Shown here: piece after piece, positions 8,364 through 20,701 of the stretch | Layout of the letters: the number at the start of each line of letters is the position of its first letter | Numbering within the stretch: position 1 is the first letter of the stretch | Assembly (NCBI GenBank): GCA_930633525.1 | Contig: CAKNFP010000001.1 | Span: forward strand, 186,001 to 250,000 | Direction: 5' to 3' | DNA: 64,000 nt | From: Hyphomicrobiales bacterium | Lineage (GTDB): Bacteria > Pseudomonadota > Alphaproteobacteria > Rhizobiales > Beijerinckiaceae | Made by a program: the position numbers and the translations under genes | Notes under the pieces: generated by a model | Told to the model about the DNA's origin: nothing | Seen by the model: only the letters and a program-made list of their open reading frames with translations | The model's database searches: none

Positions 8364-9257
8364 ATGATCGCGTTGACGGGGGCGACCCGGATCGGCTTGG
8401 GCGCCATTGCCCTCTGGTCGCTTCTCGCGGCGCTGACGGCGGCATCCGGCAGCGTGCCTCCGTTCCAGCTCGCGGCGCTGACTTTTGCCCTCGGCGGCCT
8501 TCTCGGGTGCGCCTCGTGGATCGTCAAGCCCTCCGGCATCGCTGCGCTGCGGCAGCCCTGGCGGGTATGGCTTGTCGGAATCAGCGGGCTCTTCGGCTAT
8601 CACGCGCTCTATTTTACCGCGCTGCGCATTGCGCCGCCGGCGGAGGCGGGCCTCATCAACTACCTGTGGCCCTTGCTCATCGTCCTGTTCTCGTCGTTGC
8701 TCCCGGGCGAGAAGCTGCGGCCGGCCCAGCTCCTGGGCGCGATCTTCGGCTTCGGTGGCGTGCTCGTCCTCATCTTCAGCAAGCAGGACCTGTCCTTCAG
8801 CGGCGCCTATGTCCCGGGATATCTCGCGGCCCTCGGCGCCGCTGTGATCTGGGCGATCTATTCCCTGTTGTCACGGGCCTTTGGGACGGTTCCGACGGAT
8901 GCGGTCGCGGGCTTCTGCCTTGCCACCTCCCTTCTGAGCGCCCTTTGCCATCTCGCCTTCGAGGCGACCGTGTGGCCAGAATTCTGGTGGCAATGGCTGG
9001 CGGTTGTCGTTCTCGGCATCGGGCCGCTGGGCGCTGCCTTCTATTGCTGGGATTTCGGTGTGAAGCGGGGCGATATCGGCTTTCTCGGCGTCGCCGCCTA
9101 TGCGACGCCGGTGATCTCGACGCTGCTGCTGGTCGCGCTCGGCTTCGCCGAGGCCACCATCGCGCTGGCGATCGCCTGTGCGCTGATTGTATTCGGCGCT
9201 TTCGTCGCATCCCGGCCCCCGGCGCGGGCGAGGCCTGTGCGTAGCCAGCAAAGCTGA
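8364..9257 (+). CDS. EamA/DMT-superfamily inner-membrane transporter
   Basis: A 297-residue hydrophobic protein with about ten membrane helices arranged as two EamA repeats. The conserved AGLINYLWPLLIVLF segment follows the third or fourth helix, and PVISTLLLVALGF lies in the second repeat. DMT proteins of this type usually export amino acids or other small metabolites; the substrate cannot be told here. Start ATG 8364 is chosen because upstream in-frame codons run through the inverted repeat, and GGGGTGG precedes it. It converges with gloB over a hairpin. Confidence 0.85.
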   Translation: MIALTGATRIGLGAIALWSLLAALTAASGSVPPFQLAALTFALGGLLGCASWIVKPSGIAALRQPWRVWLVGISGLFGYHALYFTALRIAPPAEAGLINYLWPLLIVLFSSLLPGEKLRPAQLLGAIFGFGGVLVLIFSKQDLSFSGAYVPGYLAALGAAVIWAIYSLLSRAFGTVPTDAVAGFCLATSLLSALCHLAFEATVWPEFWWQWLAVVVLGIGPLGAAFYCWDFGVKRGDIGFLGVAAYATPVISTLLLVALGFAEATIALAIACALIVFGAFVASRPPARARPVRSQQS

Positions 9258-9258
9258 T

Positions 9259-9287
9259 GTCGCCACCGCTGCTGTGCCGGTGGCGAC
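9259..9287. terminator. Hairpin between convergent EamA gene and gloB
   Basis: GTCGCCACCG (9259-9268) and CGGTGGCGAC (9278-9287) form a perfect 10-bp stem with a 9-nt loop in the 55-bp gap between two converging genes. It is probably a bidirectional transcription stop, though there is no T-tract. Confidence 0.6.
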
Positions 9288-9312
9288 CGTGTCCATCAGC
9301 TGGATCAGGGCC

Positions 9313-10080
9313 CTAGAACTTGTCCTTCCAGCGCCGGAGCGCGGCGAAGACATCTGCGGCGCGCCCGCTTTCAAGACCCGCGGCCTTCGCGATCGCCGGC
9401 TCACCCGCGCGCAGGAAGGGGTTCGTGGCCTTTTCCTCGCCGAGCGTCGAGGGAATGGTGAGTTTGCCAGAGGCGCGGATGGCGTCGATGGCTGCGGCAC
9501 GCTTTTGCAGCGCCGGGTCGTCCGGCGTGACGGCCAAGGCGAAGCGCGCGTTGGATTGCGTGTATTCGTGGCCGCAGTAGAGGCGCGTGGCATCCGGCAG
9601 GGCGGCGAGCTTCTGCAAGGATTGCCACATCTCCTCAGGCGAATTCTCGAAGAGGCGGCCGCAGCCGAGCGCAAACAGGGTGTCGCCCGCAAACAGCATC
9701 TCGTCTTTCTCAAACCAGTAGGCGATATGGCCGGCGGTATGCCCGGGCGTGGCGATCACCTTGGCCGCGAGCTCGCCGACCTTCACCACGTCGCCTTCGT
9801 GCACGCTGACGTCGATCCCCGGGATGGCATCGGCCTCCGCACCGGGGCCGGTGACGCGAAGATCGAAGCGATCCTTGAGCGGCAGGATACCCTCGACGTG
9901 GTCGCCGTGCTTATGCGTCACCAGAATATCGGTGAGCGTCCAGTTCTTGGCGACGAGTACCGCGAGGATGGGGTCGGCTTCGGGTGCATCGATGGCGGCC
10001 GTCGCGCCGGTCGCGGGATCATGGATGAGCACACCGATGTTGTCGCTGCGGCAGGGAAAAACCTCGATCAGGGCAGGCAT
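9313..10080 (-). CDS. gloB: Hydroxyacylglutathione hydrolase (glyoxalase II)
   Basis: A 255-residue metallo-beta-lactamase-fold enzyme that hydrolyses S-lactoylglutathione to lactate and glutathione, completing methylglyoxal detoxification. The metal site THKHGDH, the downstream TPGHTAGH, AGDTLF with its bridging Asp, and CGHEYT are all present. The C-terminal glyoxalase II domain (TNPFLRAGEPAIAKAAG) confirms the family. Start ATG at 10080 is preceded, on the minus strand, by GAGGT six bases upstream; the longer in-frame reading to 10203 has no such support. It is divergent from a methyltransferase-like gene, a pairing I recall from related genomes. Confidence 0.94.
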   Translation of the reverse strand: MPALIEVFPCRSDNIGVLIHDPATGATAAIDAPEADPILAVLVAKNWTLTDILVTHKHGDHVEGILPLKDRFDLRVTGPGAEADAIPGIDVSVHEGDVVKVGELAAKVIATPGHTAGHIAYWFEKDEMLFAGDTLFALGCGRLFENSPEEMWQSLQKLAALPDATRLYCGHEYTQSNARFALAVTPDDPALQKRAAAIDAIRASGKLTIPSTLGEEKATNPFLRAGEPAIAKAAGLESGRAADVFAALRRWKDKF

Positions 10081-10292
10081 CGGCGACCTCATTGGGTTTG
10101 GCTTGGGGGGGGCTGCGCGGATAGCGCGAATGGTGATCAGGGCCGCGATGATGTCTCGCGGTCTTCCAGCGCCGAAAATGGCGTTATGCGTGGCGCGGGG
10201 CAAGGCCGGAGTGCTGCTTGCACAGGAGGCTTTCCGCCCCCATTGATACCCAAGGAGGGCCTGGCACCCTTCCGGGAGAGCAGGGAGAGGTC

Positions 10293-11072
10293 ATGCCTGT
10301 CGATGTCGTCGATCTGAAGGGCTTCTACGCCGCGCCGCTCGGCGTGGTCGCGCGCAGGCTCGTGGGACGCGCGATCGATAGCCTGTGGGGCGACATGCCG
10401 CGCCTGCGGCTTCTCGGCATCGGCTATGCGACACCCTATCTCGCGCCGTTCCGTCCGCGCATGGAAAGGACGCTTGCCTTCATGCCCGCCATGCAGGGCG
10501 TGGTGAACTGGCCTCCAAATGGCGTCTCCTCATCGGCCCTCGTCGATCCAACCATGCAGCCGTTGCTCGATGCGTCGATCGACCGGATCATCATCGTGCA
10601 TGCGCTGGAGATAAGCGACGCGCCGGAGGATTTGCTGTCGGAAGTCTGGCGCATCCTCACCCCGGGGGGGCGTATGATCGTGGTGGTTCCCAACAGGCGC
10701 GGTCTTTGGGCGCGCATGGATACGACCCCCTTCGGGCAGGGGCTGCCCTACAGCCGTTCGCAGTTGACCGGGCTGCTCAGGCGTAGCCTGTTTTCCCCGG
10801 AGAACTGGGGAGAGGCGCTTTACGTGCCCCCCTTGCGCGGTCGTTTGTTCCTCCGCGCGGCGGTCGCCTGGGAGCGGGCCGGCGCCCGGCTCTCGCTTCC
10901 CTTCGCGGGTGTCCATGTCATGGAGGCGACGAAGCAGCTTCACCGGCCTGTCACGGTTCGCAAGGTCCGCCGCTCACGGAGCCTCAGCCCGGTTCTCCTG
11001 CCGACGCCCGGTCCTCCGGTGCCTACCGGACGCGTGCCGAGCGCGGGCCGAACCCCGGACGTTCCGACATGA
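10293..11072 (+). CDS. SAM-dependent methyltransferase-like protein
   Basis: A 259-residue protein with a class I methyltransferase-like core: RLRLLGIGYATPYLAPF at the position of the SAM motif I, then IDRIIIVHALEISDAPEDLL and VWRILTPGGRMIVVVPNR, which match the later strands of methyltransferase type 11 proteins. The usual DxGxGxG is reduced to GIGYATP, so activity is uncertain. The C-terminal 50 residues are Pro/Arg/Ser-rich. Start ATG 10293 is preceded by GGAGAGGT. It is divergent from gloB. The substrate is unknown. Confidence 0.75.
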   Translation: MPVDVVDLKGFYAAPLGVVARRLVGRAIDSLWGDMPRLRLLGIGYATPYLAPFRPRMERTLAFMPAMQGVVNWPPNGVSSSALVDPTMQPLLDASIDRIIIVHALEISDAPEDLLSEVWRILTPGGRMIVVVPNRRGLWARMDTTPFGQGLPYSRSQLTGLLRRSLFSPENWGEALYVPPLRGRLFLRAAVAWERAGARLSLPFAGVHVMEATKQLHRPVTVRKVRRSRSLSPVLLPTPGPPVPTGRVPSAGRTPDVPT

Positions 11073-11170
11073 GCGCGACTGCATTCGTGCGGTGGCGCAC
11101 GGATCCGGCGAGGCGCACCGGATATTGACAGGCAGGCGGTGTATTGACTTGCAGCCTTCCTGACGCCAAG

Positions 11171-11196
11171 GTCCGGCCTTCGCCGGCCCCTTTTTT
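11171..11196 (+). terminator. Intrinsic terminator upstream of accA
   Basis: CCGGC (11173-11177) and GCCGG (11182-11186) with a 4-nt loop are followed by CCCC and six T residues. It probably ends the methyltransferase transcript before accA. Confidence 0.75.
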
Positions 11197-11264
11197 ACGG
11201 AGGCTGTGTTCGGCCCTTCGATCTCGGGGTGTTGAAGGGCTTTGCTGACCCCTATTGTGAGTTG

Positions 11265-12218
11265 ATGCGCAGCTATCTCGATTTTGAAAAACCCGTCGCT
11301 GAACTCGAGGCCAAGGTCGAAGAGCTGCGAGCGTTGGCCCAGTCCGGCGATGCCGTCGCCATCGGCGAGGAGATCGGCCGGCTAGAGGCGAAGGCGGCTC
11401 GTGCGCTGGATGAGCTCTATGCCGCTTTGACGCCGTGGCAAAAGGCGCTTGTGGCGCGGCATCCGCAGCGGCCACATTTCATCGACTACTGCACCGCATT
11501 GATCGACGATTTCACCCCCCTCGCGGGCGACCGCAAGTTCGGCGAGGACGAGGCGATCGTCGGAGGTTTCGGTCGTTTCCGCGGCGAGAGCGTCTGCGTG
11601 ATCGGGCAGGAGAAGGGCTCCAACACCGAGGAGCGCATCCGCCATAATTTCGGCATGGCAAAGCCCGAGGGCTACCGCAAGGCGGTACGCCTCATGGAGA
11701 CCGCCGGGCGCTTCTCGCTGCCGGTCATCACCTTCGTCGATACGGCGGGCGCCTATCCCGGCATCAACGCCGAGGAACGTGGCCAGGCGGAAGCCATTGC
11801 CCGCTCGACGGAAGCCTGTCTCGCGCTGCCGACTGCGAGTATTTCCGTCATCATCGGTGAGGGCGGCTCCGGTGGCGCCATCGCGCTCGCCACTACCAAC
11901 AAGGTGCTGATGCTGGAGCATTCGATCTATTCGGTGATCTCCCCGGAAGGTGCGGCCTCCATTCTCTGGCGGGATTCCTCGCGCGCCCAGGATGCTGCCA
12001 CCGGCATGAAGATCACTGCGCAGGACCTTCTGAAGTTCGGTGTGATCGACGCGATCATCGCCGAGCCGTCAGGCGGCGCGCATCGGGATGCGTCGCAGGC
12101 AATTGCGGCAACCGGCGACGCCATCGCGGCCGGTTTCCAGGATCTGGCGGGCCTTTCCGCGGAGGACATCCGCGACCGCCGGGCTGACAAATTCCTGGCG
12201 ATCGGCAGACGGTTGTGA
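11265..12218 (+). CDS. accA: Acetyl-CoA carboxylase carboxyltransferase, alpha subunit
   Basis: A 317-residue AccA. With AccD it transfers the carboxyl group from biotin-BCCP to acetyl-CoA, making malonyl-CoA for fatty-acid synthesis. Family landmarks are LDFEKPVAELEAKVEELR at the N-terminus, HPQRPHFIDY, ITFVDTAGAYPGINAEERGQ and GEGGSGGAIAL. Start ATG 11265 (MRSYLDFEKP) fits the family; a TTG at 11229 reads 12 more residues without resemblance. The ribosome-binding site is weak. No other acc genes are adjacent. Confidence 0.95.
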   Translation: MRSYLDFEKPVAELEAKVEELRALAQSGDAVAIGEEIGRLEAKAARALDELYAALTPWQKALVARHPQRPHFIDYCTALIDDFTPLAGDRKFGEDEAIVGGFGRFRGESVCVIGQEKGSNTEERIRHNFGMAKPEGYRKAVRLMETAGRFSLPVITFVDTAGAYPGINAEERGQAEAIARSTEACLALPTASISVIIGEGGSGGAIALATTNKVLMLEHSIYSVISPEGAASILWRDSSRAQDAATGMKITAQDLLKFGVIDAIIAEPSGGAHRDASQAIAATGDAIAAGFQDLAGLSAEDIRDRRADKFLAIGRRL

Positions 12219-12397
12219 AACCCGTCTGAATCCGTCAAAGTGACGAAAAGATGGAGCCGAGTCGTCAGTTCGTTCGCGTGCCGACCTATGAAGCGCCACC
12301 GGTTTGCCTTAATTTGGTAAGATTGGGGTAACGCTTCAGAGCGTAAAAGCTAACAACCGGTGACCTTTTATCGACCGGTCGAATGATTGGATGGCTG

Positions 12398-13825
12398 ATG
12401 TTCAAGCGCGTCGCATTGATCGCCGTCGTGGGATTAGGCCTCGCCTCATGCCAGGACGGCAGCGGCTACAATCGCAGCGCCCGTGCAAACGCTCCGCTGC
12501 CTGCAGCTACGCTGGCGCTCATGTCCGAGAAGGGCATGGCCAAGTCTTCTCCTATTCTCATCCGCGCCTATAAGAAGGAAGCGGAGCTCGAGGTCTGGAA
12601 GAAGGACAACACGGGTCGTTACGCGCTCTTGAAGACCTACCCCATCTGCCGCTGGTCGGGACAGCTCGGCCCGAAGGTGCGGGAGGGCGACCGTCAGGCG
12701 CCCGAAGGCTTCTACAACATCACGCCTGCGCAGATGAACCCGAACTCGAACTACTTCCTGTCGTTCGACACGGGCTTCCCCAACGCTTATGACCGGGCCA
12801 ACGGCCGCAGCGGCTCCTTCCTTATGGTGCATGGCGCGTGCTCGTCGCGCGGCTGCTACTCCATGACTGATGAGCAGATCGCCGAGATCTATGCGCTCGG
12901 ACGCGAGGCCTTCGGCGGTGGTCAGCGCTCCTTCCAGTTCCAGGCCTATCCCTTCCGGATGACCCCGGAGAACATGGCCAAGCACCGCAAGGATCCGAAC
13001 ATCGCCTTCTGGCAGATGTTGAAGCGCGGTTCCGACAATTTCGAGGTGACGCGCGAGGAGCCGAAGGTCGGTGTCTGCGGTCGCCAGTATGTCTTCAATG
13101 CGGTTTCAGCATCTGGCATCCGGCTCGATCCTGTCGCGTCTTGCCCCACCCTGCGCGAGGACGAGGCCGTGGCCTCGGCCGTCAAGGCGAAGCAGCAGCG
13201 GGATGACGCCAAGGTCGCCGAGCTGGTGCGGTCGGGCACTGCGGCCGTCCGCTTGGTTTATCAGGATGGCGGGCAGCATAAGTCCTTCAACTCTGCGTCC
13301 AACAGCTCTGGCGGTTCGGATGGCGGCGTCATGATGTTCGCCGCGCGCAGCAGCGCCAAGCCCCTCGATAACGTGAGCCGCCCGGAAGCGTTGCTGAACG
13401 GACCCGAGGAAATCGTGCTCGATGATGGCGGCGCGGCGAAGGCTGCACAGCCGGTGACAGCTGTGGCTTCGATGGCGCCTGCCAAGCCGGCCGCGAGCGA
13501 GGTAGTGTCGACGTCGTCCACGGTGCGTGACGAGGCGACTGCGCCTGCGCCGGTTCTCGCCTCCGCCGGGGCCGGTGAGGGCGTTGCCCCGAAGAAGTCA
13601 TTGTTCCAGCGCGTGATGTCCTGGACGGATGCGCCCGCAAAGCCTGCGACGCCAGCGGCTGAAGCCATCTCGCAGACGGTGCCCGCCGCGGCTCCGCTGC
13701 CTCCGCAGCGGCAGCAGTCGTACAACAGCGGAAAGACGACCTCGACCGACAAGCGCGCGGAATTGCCCGCGAAGAATGCAAACGAGGCGTCTTCGCGCAG
13801 CGTGTGGCCTCTCTCGCTGTTCTGA
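12398..13825 (+). CDS. YafK-like L,D-transpeptidase lipoprotein with long C-terminal tail
   Basis: A 475-residue protein. The N-terminus MFKRVALIAVVGLGLASCQDG is a lipoprotein signal with lipobox LASC, so it is anchored at the envelope. Residues about 50-200 form a YkuD/YafK L,D-transpeptidase domain: RAYKKEAELEVWKK, then the catalytic signature MVHGACSSRGCYSM with His and the nucleophilic Cys. This family crosslinks peptidoglycan or removes or attaches bound proteins. From about residue 300 the protein is a Ser/Ala/Pro-rich tail, roughly doubling the usual length. The start at 12398 fits the signal peptide better than 12383. Confidence 0.87.
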   Translation: MFKRVALIAVVGLGLASCQDGSGYNRSARANAPLPAATLALMSEKGMAKSSPILIRAYKKEAELEVWKKDNTGRYALLKTYPICRWSGQLGPKVREGDRQAPEGFYNITPAQMNPNSNYFLSFDTGFPNAYDRANGRSGSFLMVHGACSSRGCYSMTDEQIAEIYALGREAFGGGQRSFQFQAYPFRMTPENMAKHRKDPNIAFWQMLKRGSDNFEVTREEPKVGVCGRQYVFNAVSASGIRLDPVASCPTLREDEAVASAVKAKQQRDDAKVAELVRSGTAAVRLVYQDGGQHKSFNSASNSSGGSDGGVMMFAARSSAKPLDNVSRPEALLNGPEEIVLDDGGAAKAAQPVTAVASMAPAKPAASEVVSTSSTVRDEATAPAPVLASAGAGEGVAPKKSLFQRVMSWTDAPAKPATPAAEAISQTVPAAAPLPPQRQQSYNSGKTTSTDKRAELPAKNANEASSRSVWPLSLF

Positions 13826-13855
13826 TCCCAGAGGGCAACTCTGGCGAGAAATTGT

Positions 13856-13883
13856 AAGGCCGCTGTCGATCGACGGCGGCCTT
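13856..13883. terminator. Strong hairpin after the L,D-transpeptidase gene
   Basis: AAGGCCGC (13856-13863) and GCGGCCTT (13876-13883) pair perfectly, with an inner GTCG/CGAC stem. It lies about 30 bp after the stop codon. The following sequence is only moderately T-rich. Confidence 0.7.
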
Positions 13884-14115
13884 GTCGTTTGGGATCTCAT
13901 TCGAGGCTGCGGCTTTGGCCACGTCCCTGAAGCTGCCCTTATTTTCGAGGAGGATGCAGGCCCGAGTGCTGTAACCTCCTCCCGCGGCGATAAGCTTTCG
14001 GGTTGTGTTTCCAATGAATTTATATTTGGCCGTCACACTCCGATAAGCTCTTATGGCGCATGACAGACTGCGCCGCATCGCTCCCGGCCGGCGTTTCCGG
14101 CAAGAGGAACAGCTC

Positions 14116-14853
14116 ATGGTGGTCAGGATCGGTGTCACCGCAGCGGCTTTGACCGTCGCCGTCCTTGCGATGGGTGAGGCGCTTGCCGCGTCCGAAAGCG
14201 ATCAGGCGCCCAAGTCGACGCCGACTGAAGCCGCGGCTGTTCCCGCGCCAAAGCCCACATCGCCGGCGGACGCCTCCGTTCCTTCGCCCAACCGGGACAA
14301 GGTGCGATTGCGGACCCTCGTCCGCGAGCAGGCGCTGAAATCGGGCTTGCCACCCCAGATCGCCGACGCGGTCGCAGAGGTCGAGAGCGCCTATAATATT
14401 TCTGCATCCGGGAGCTATGGTGAAGTCGGACTGATGCAGGTTTTGCCCTCCACAGCCCGCATGCTCGGCTTCAGCGGCTCGCTATCGGAACTCGCGGAGC
14501 CAGCCACCAACATTCGCTATGGCGTCACCTATCTCACCGGCGCCTGGAGGCTCGCGGGCGGCGATATCTGCACGACGGTCATGAAATACCGGGCCGGCCA
14601 CGGGGAGACGCGCTTCTCCTATCGCTCGGTGCATTATTGCCAGCGCGTGCGCGCGATCCTGACCGCGCAGGGCTATCCCGTCACGGGAGAGGTGCCGACC
14701 CCGACCTTTGGTGACCCGGTCGTCGGCGCGATCGGGCCAGTCGCACGCGGGAAGACGGGACGCCGCAAGAGCCGGGTGAACTGGGCGGCCTACGACACGC
14801 GCATGCGCAGCCTCACCAAGGTCGGCGCGTCCACCCTGCGCATCATGCAGTGA
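14116..14853 (+). CDS. Lytic transglycosylase (SLT domain), exported
   Basis: A 245-residue protein with a signal peptide (MVVRIGVTAAALTVAVLA, then GEALAA), an Ala/Pro-rich linker, and a family 1-type SLT domain at about residues 75-190. The catalytic Glu sits in DAVAEVESAYN, followed by GEVGLMQVLPSTARMLG and NIRYGVTYLTGA. It cleaves peptidoglycan glycan strands to anhydro-muropeptides in the periplasm. Start 14116 is preceded by AAGAGGAACAG and gives a proper signal peptide; the frame extends to 14053 without one. It converges with secA. Confidence 0.9.
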   Translation: MVVRIGVTAAALTVAVLAMGEALAASESDQAPKSTPTEAAAVPAPKPTSPADASVPSPNRDKVRLRTLVREQALKSGLPPQIADAVAEVESAYNISASGSYGEVGLMQVLPSTARMLGFSGSLSELAEPATNIRYGVTYLTGAWRLAGGDICTTVMKYRAGHGETRFSYRSVHYCQRVRAILTAQGYPVTGEVPTPTFGDPVVGAIGPVARGKTGRRKSRVNWAAYDTRMRSLTKVGASTLRIMQ

Positions 14854-15045
14854 GGCCTATGCCGGGCGTGGGTGGGTAGCCAGAAACAAGTGGGAAACAG
14901 GGAATGCGATGCCAGTCGCTGGCGTCCCCTCTCCCGCATGGAAGAGGGACAGGGGGGTACGACCAATACCCGTAAAGTCCCCGACCCGGACGCTGCGCGC
15001 CCGCCCCCTCCCGACGGGGAGAGGCGAGCCGCGCCGGGCGATCGC
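14854..15045. repeat. Intergenic region with CTCTCCC/GGGAGAG-type inverted repeats
   Basis: No gene is seen. The stretch holds CCCCTCTCCC near 14927 and CCCCCTCCCGACGGGGAG near 15003, imperfect inverted-repeat pieces that resemble those at 21132-21294 and 54386-54465. They may be dispersed extragenic palindromes that also end the converging transglycosylase and secA transcripts. Confidence 0.5.
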
Positions 15046-17829
<2,784 letters not shown>

Positions 17830-18303
17830 CGAGATTCTTTCCGGACGATCAATTCCGGCCCGGGAAGGCATCCCGCGCCGTCGGTCACACGATTAACCCC
17901 CAAGGGGCGCCGGGTCCAGCACAACAGCGGGGACATGAGGCCCGAGCGATCGACTTTATGGCGCCGACCTTGATTCCGCCCCTGTCGCACGCCGACGTGT
18001 CGAAGCGGCGAAGCCCCGGTGCTGTTCGGCGAAATGGGTGTATCACGAGGATCTGTCAACCCGGTTACTGCCAAACAAGCCATGTGGCGCTATATATATG
18101 AGCACCGGCTCGCAGCGGGGAGGTTGCAACGTGGGCGTGATGTTGGCGGGCTCGTGCCATTCTGGATGGTTTCTGCCAACTAAAGGTCTTGCCAAGCAAC
18201 GCCGCTTCGGCCACTCATGCAAGCCACTTATGCTCATAAGGCTGGCGCCGCACGCGCGACTGCCAGCCCACCATCGGCCCCTGGTCGCATCGCGGAAGCA
18301 CCC
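17830..18303. promoter_or_regulatory. Divergent secA / parvulin intergenic region
   Basis: No convincing gene is seen in these 474 bases; the short open frames here resemble no family. A 14-bp palindrome CTTATGCTCATAAG at 18227-18240 and an alternating TATATATATG run near 18091 stand out and may be regulatory. Promoters for both genes must be here but I cannot place them confidently. Confidence 0.4.
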
Positions 18304-19254
18304 ATGAACCTTCGTCGCTTCTTTCTAACCACAGCCGCAACCGCCCTGATGGGCTTGCCAGGCGTGGGCGCGCTCTCCGTTCCCGCTCTGGCCCAGGGTG
18401 CTGCGGCCCCGGCGGCGGCTCGGCCTGCTGCGCCGGCAGCTTCCGCGGACAACCCGGACAAGCCGCTTGCCACCGTGAACGGGGTGGCCATCAATCAGCG
18501 GGATCTCGATGTGGCGAGCGAGGACCTCGGCGACCGGCTACCTGCCATGCCTGAGGCCCAGCGCCGGACCTATCTCCTGAACTACCTCATCGACATGAAG
18601 ATTCTGGCGCAGGCGGCTGAGAAGGCCAAGATCGGGGACAACCCAGACTTCGCGCGCCGCTTGGCCTACTACAGGGACAAGGTGCTGCTGGACGACTACC
18701 TGGCGGCCGAGGTGAAGAAGGCGGCGACGCCGGAGGCGGCCAAGGCGCTTTACGAAGATACGATCAAGGGCATGAAGCCCGAGGAAGAGGTGCGCGCCCG
18801 CCACATCCTCGTGGAGAACGAGGCTGACGCGAAGAAGATCGAAGCACGCCTCAAGGCCGGTGAGGACTTCGTGAAGGTGGCCGCCGAAGTGTCCAAGGAT
18901 CCGGGTTCGGCCAAGGAAGGCGGGGATCTCGGCTTCTTCACCAAGGACCGGATGGTGCCCGAATTCGCCGATGCCGCGTTCAAGCTCAAGCCGGGTGAGA
19001 TCTCTGCGCCCGTGAAGAGCCAGTTCGGCTGGCACGTCATCAAGGTGGAGGAAAAGCGCGAAAAGCCGGTCCCCACTTTCGATGAGGTCAAGGAGCAGGT
19101 CGACAGCTACCTCGCACAGAAGGCCCAGCAGGACATCATTGTCGCCCTGCGCAAGGAGGCGAAGATCGAGCGTCTCGACGAGCCGCCGGCGGCGCCGGCT
19201 CCGACACCCGGGGCGCCAGCGCCGGCAACACCGGCCGAGCCCAAGAAGCCCTGA
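18304..19254 (+). CDS. Periplasmic parvulin-type peptidyl-prolyl isomerase
   Basis: A 316-residue exported chaperone/isomerase. The signal peptide (MNLRRFFLTTAATALMG...) is followed by an Ala/Pro linker, a SurA-N-like helical region (VNGVAINQRDLD...), and a PpiC rotamase domain at about 155-260 with VRARHILVENEADAKK, GGDLGFFTKDRMVPEFADAAF and FGWHVIKVEE. The C-terminus is Pro/Ala-rich. It assists folding of exported proteins after translocation, which suits its position divergent from secA. SurA/PrsA-like; the exact name is not assignable. Confidence 0.92.
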   Translation: MNLRRFFLTTAATALMGLPGVGALSVPALAQGAAAPAAARPAAPAASADNPDKPLATVNGVAINQRDLDVASEDLGDRLPAMPEAQRRTYLLNYLIDMKILAQAAEKAKIGDNPDFARRLAYYRDKVLLDDYLAAEVKKAATPEAAKALYEDTIKGMKPEEEVRARHILVENEADAKKIEARLKAGEDFVKVAAEVSKDPGSAKEGGDLGFFTKDRMVPEFADAAFKLKPGEISAPVKSQFGWHVIKVEEKREKPVPTFDEVKEQVDSYLAQKAQQDIIVALRKEAKIERLDEPPAAPAPTPGAPAPATPAEPKKP

Positions 19255-19453
19255 TCGGGCCTGGGAGCCCCTCGTTAGAGCTGGCAGGCGACAGCCTGTC
19301 AGATCACGCTTCGGTGGGCGGGCAGCCTTGAGCAGCAAGGCCTGTTTGCTTCGATGATCCCAGGGGGCGGCCTGTCCCGCATGCCGTACCCCTGCTCACC
19401 CCTCCCGCGCCGCGTCCGGCGGCGGGAGCTTCCTCCTCCCGATCGGCCCGACC

Positions 19454-20701
19454 ATGGCAAAAGAACATCCCGTCTCGCCACTCGCCCCCAAATCCGTTCC
19501 GGCCATGCCGCCCGTCGCCGGTGTGCGCTTCGCGACCGCTGCGGCGGGCATTCGCTACAAGGGCCGAACGGACGTGCTGCTCGCCATTTTCGACGAGGGC
19601 ACGAGCGTCGCCGGCGTGTTCACGCGCTCCAAATGCCCTTCAGCTCCGGTTGAATGGTGCCGGGACCGGCTCGCCGGCGGCAAGGCGCGGGCGCTCGTCG
19701 TCAATTCCGGCAATGCCAACGCCTTCACCGGTCGGAAGGGCCGCGAGTCGACGGCGCTCACAGCAAAGCTCGCCGCCGCGGCGGTCGGCTGTGCGGAAAG
19801 CGAGATTTTCCTCTCCTCGACCGGAGTCATCGGCGAACCGCTCGATGCCACCAAATTCGAGGGGGTGCTGACCGACTGTGCCCGCCGTGCCTCGTCGGAG
19901 CCCTGGTTCGATGCCGCCCAGGCGATCATGACGACGGACACCTTCCCCAAGGTCGCGACGCGCTCCGCTGAGATCGATGGCATCACGGTCACCATCAACG
20001 GCATCGCCAAGGGCGCCGGCATGATCGCTCCCGACATGGCGACGATGCTGTCCTATGTGGTGACTGACGCGCCGATCGCCGCTCCGGTTCTGCAGGCGCT
20101 GTTGTCCGGCGGCGTCAAGGGCTCCTTCAACGCCATCACCGTCGATAGCGATACGTCGACCTCCGACACGCTCATCGCCTTTGCAACGGGCGCGGCGGCC
20201 GCTCGCGGCGTCACGCCGGTCGCGGCGGTGGATGATCCGCGGCTCGCCGCATTCAAGGCGGCTTTCGACGATCTGCTGCTCGACCTTGCCCATCAGGTCG
20301 TGCGCGACGGCGAGGGCGCGCGCAAGTTCGTCGAGGTTCTGGTCCAGGGCGCCGTGGACGACGCTTCCGCCAAGCGCATCGCTTTGTCGATTGCCAATTC
20401 CCCGCTGGTGAAGACGGCGGTTGCCGGCGAGGACGCCAATTGGGGCCGAGTCGTCATGGCCGTCGGCAAGGCGGGCGAGCCCGCTGAACGCGATCGCCTC
20501 GCCATCTGGTTTGGCAATATCCGCGTGGCCGTCGATGGCGAGCGCGATGATTCCTACGACGAAGCGGCGACATCGGCCTATATGCGCGGCGAGGATATCC
20601 GCATCACCGCTGATATCGGGCTCGGCAGCGGCACGGCGACGGTGTGGACCTGCGACCTCACCAAGGCCTATGTCGAGATCAACGGCGACTATCGCTCGTG
20701 A
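19454..20701 (+). CDS. argJ: Bifunctional ornithine acetyltransferase / N-acetylglutamate synthase
   Basis: A 415-residue ArgJ. It moves the acetyl group from N-acetylornithine to glutamate in arginine synthesis and can also use acetyl-CoA. The autocleavage site is IAPDMATML with nucleophile Thr197; the oxyanion-hole region [10 protein letters not shown] and the C-terminal [18 protein letters not shown] are typical. It overlaps the next gene by four bases (GTGA), so the two are translationally coupled. The ATG at 19454 lies in a GC-rich context with a weak ribosome-binding site. Confidence 0.96.
   Translation: MAKEHPVSPLAPKSVPAMPPVAGVRFATAAAGIRYKGRTDVLLAIFDEGTSVAGVFTRSKCPSAPVEWCRDRLAGGKARALVVNSGNANAFTGRKGRESTALTAKLAAAAVGCAESEIFLSSTGVIGEPLDATKFEGVLTDCARRASSEPWFDAAQAIMTTDTFPKVATRSAEIDGITVTINGIAKGAGMIAPDMATMLSYVVTDAPIAAPVLQALLSGGVKGSFNAITVDSDTSTSDTLIAFATGAAAARGVTPVAAVDDPRLAAFKAAFDDLLLDLAHQVVRDGEGARKFVEVLVQGAVDDASAKRIALSIANSPLVKTAVAGEDANWGRVVMAVGKAGEPAERDRLAIWFGNIRVAVDGERDDSYDEAATSAYMRGEDIRITADIGLGSGTATVWTCDLTKAYVEINGDYRS

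Noticed and set aside
18038-18307. An 89-residue frame between secA and the parvulin gene
   Set aside because: No ribosome-binding site or homology features, and Arg/His-rich late part; treated as non-coding.
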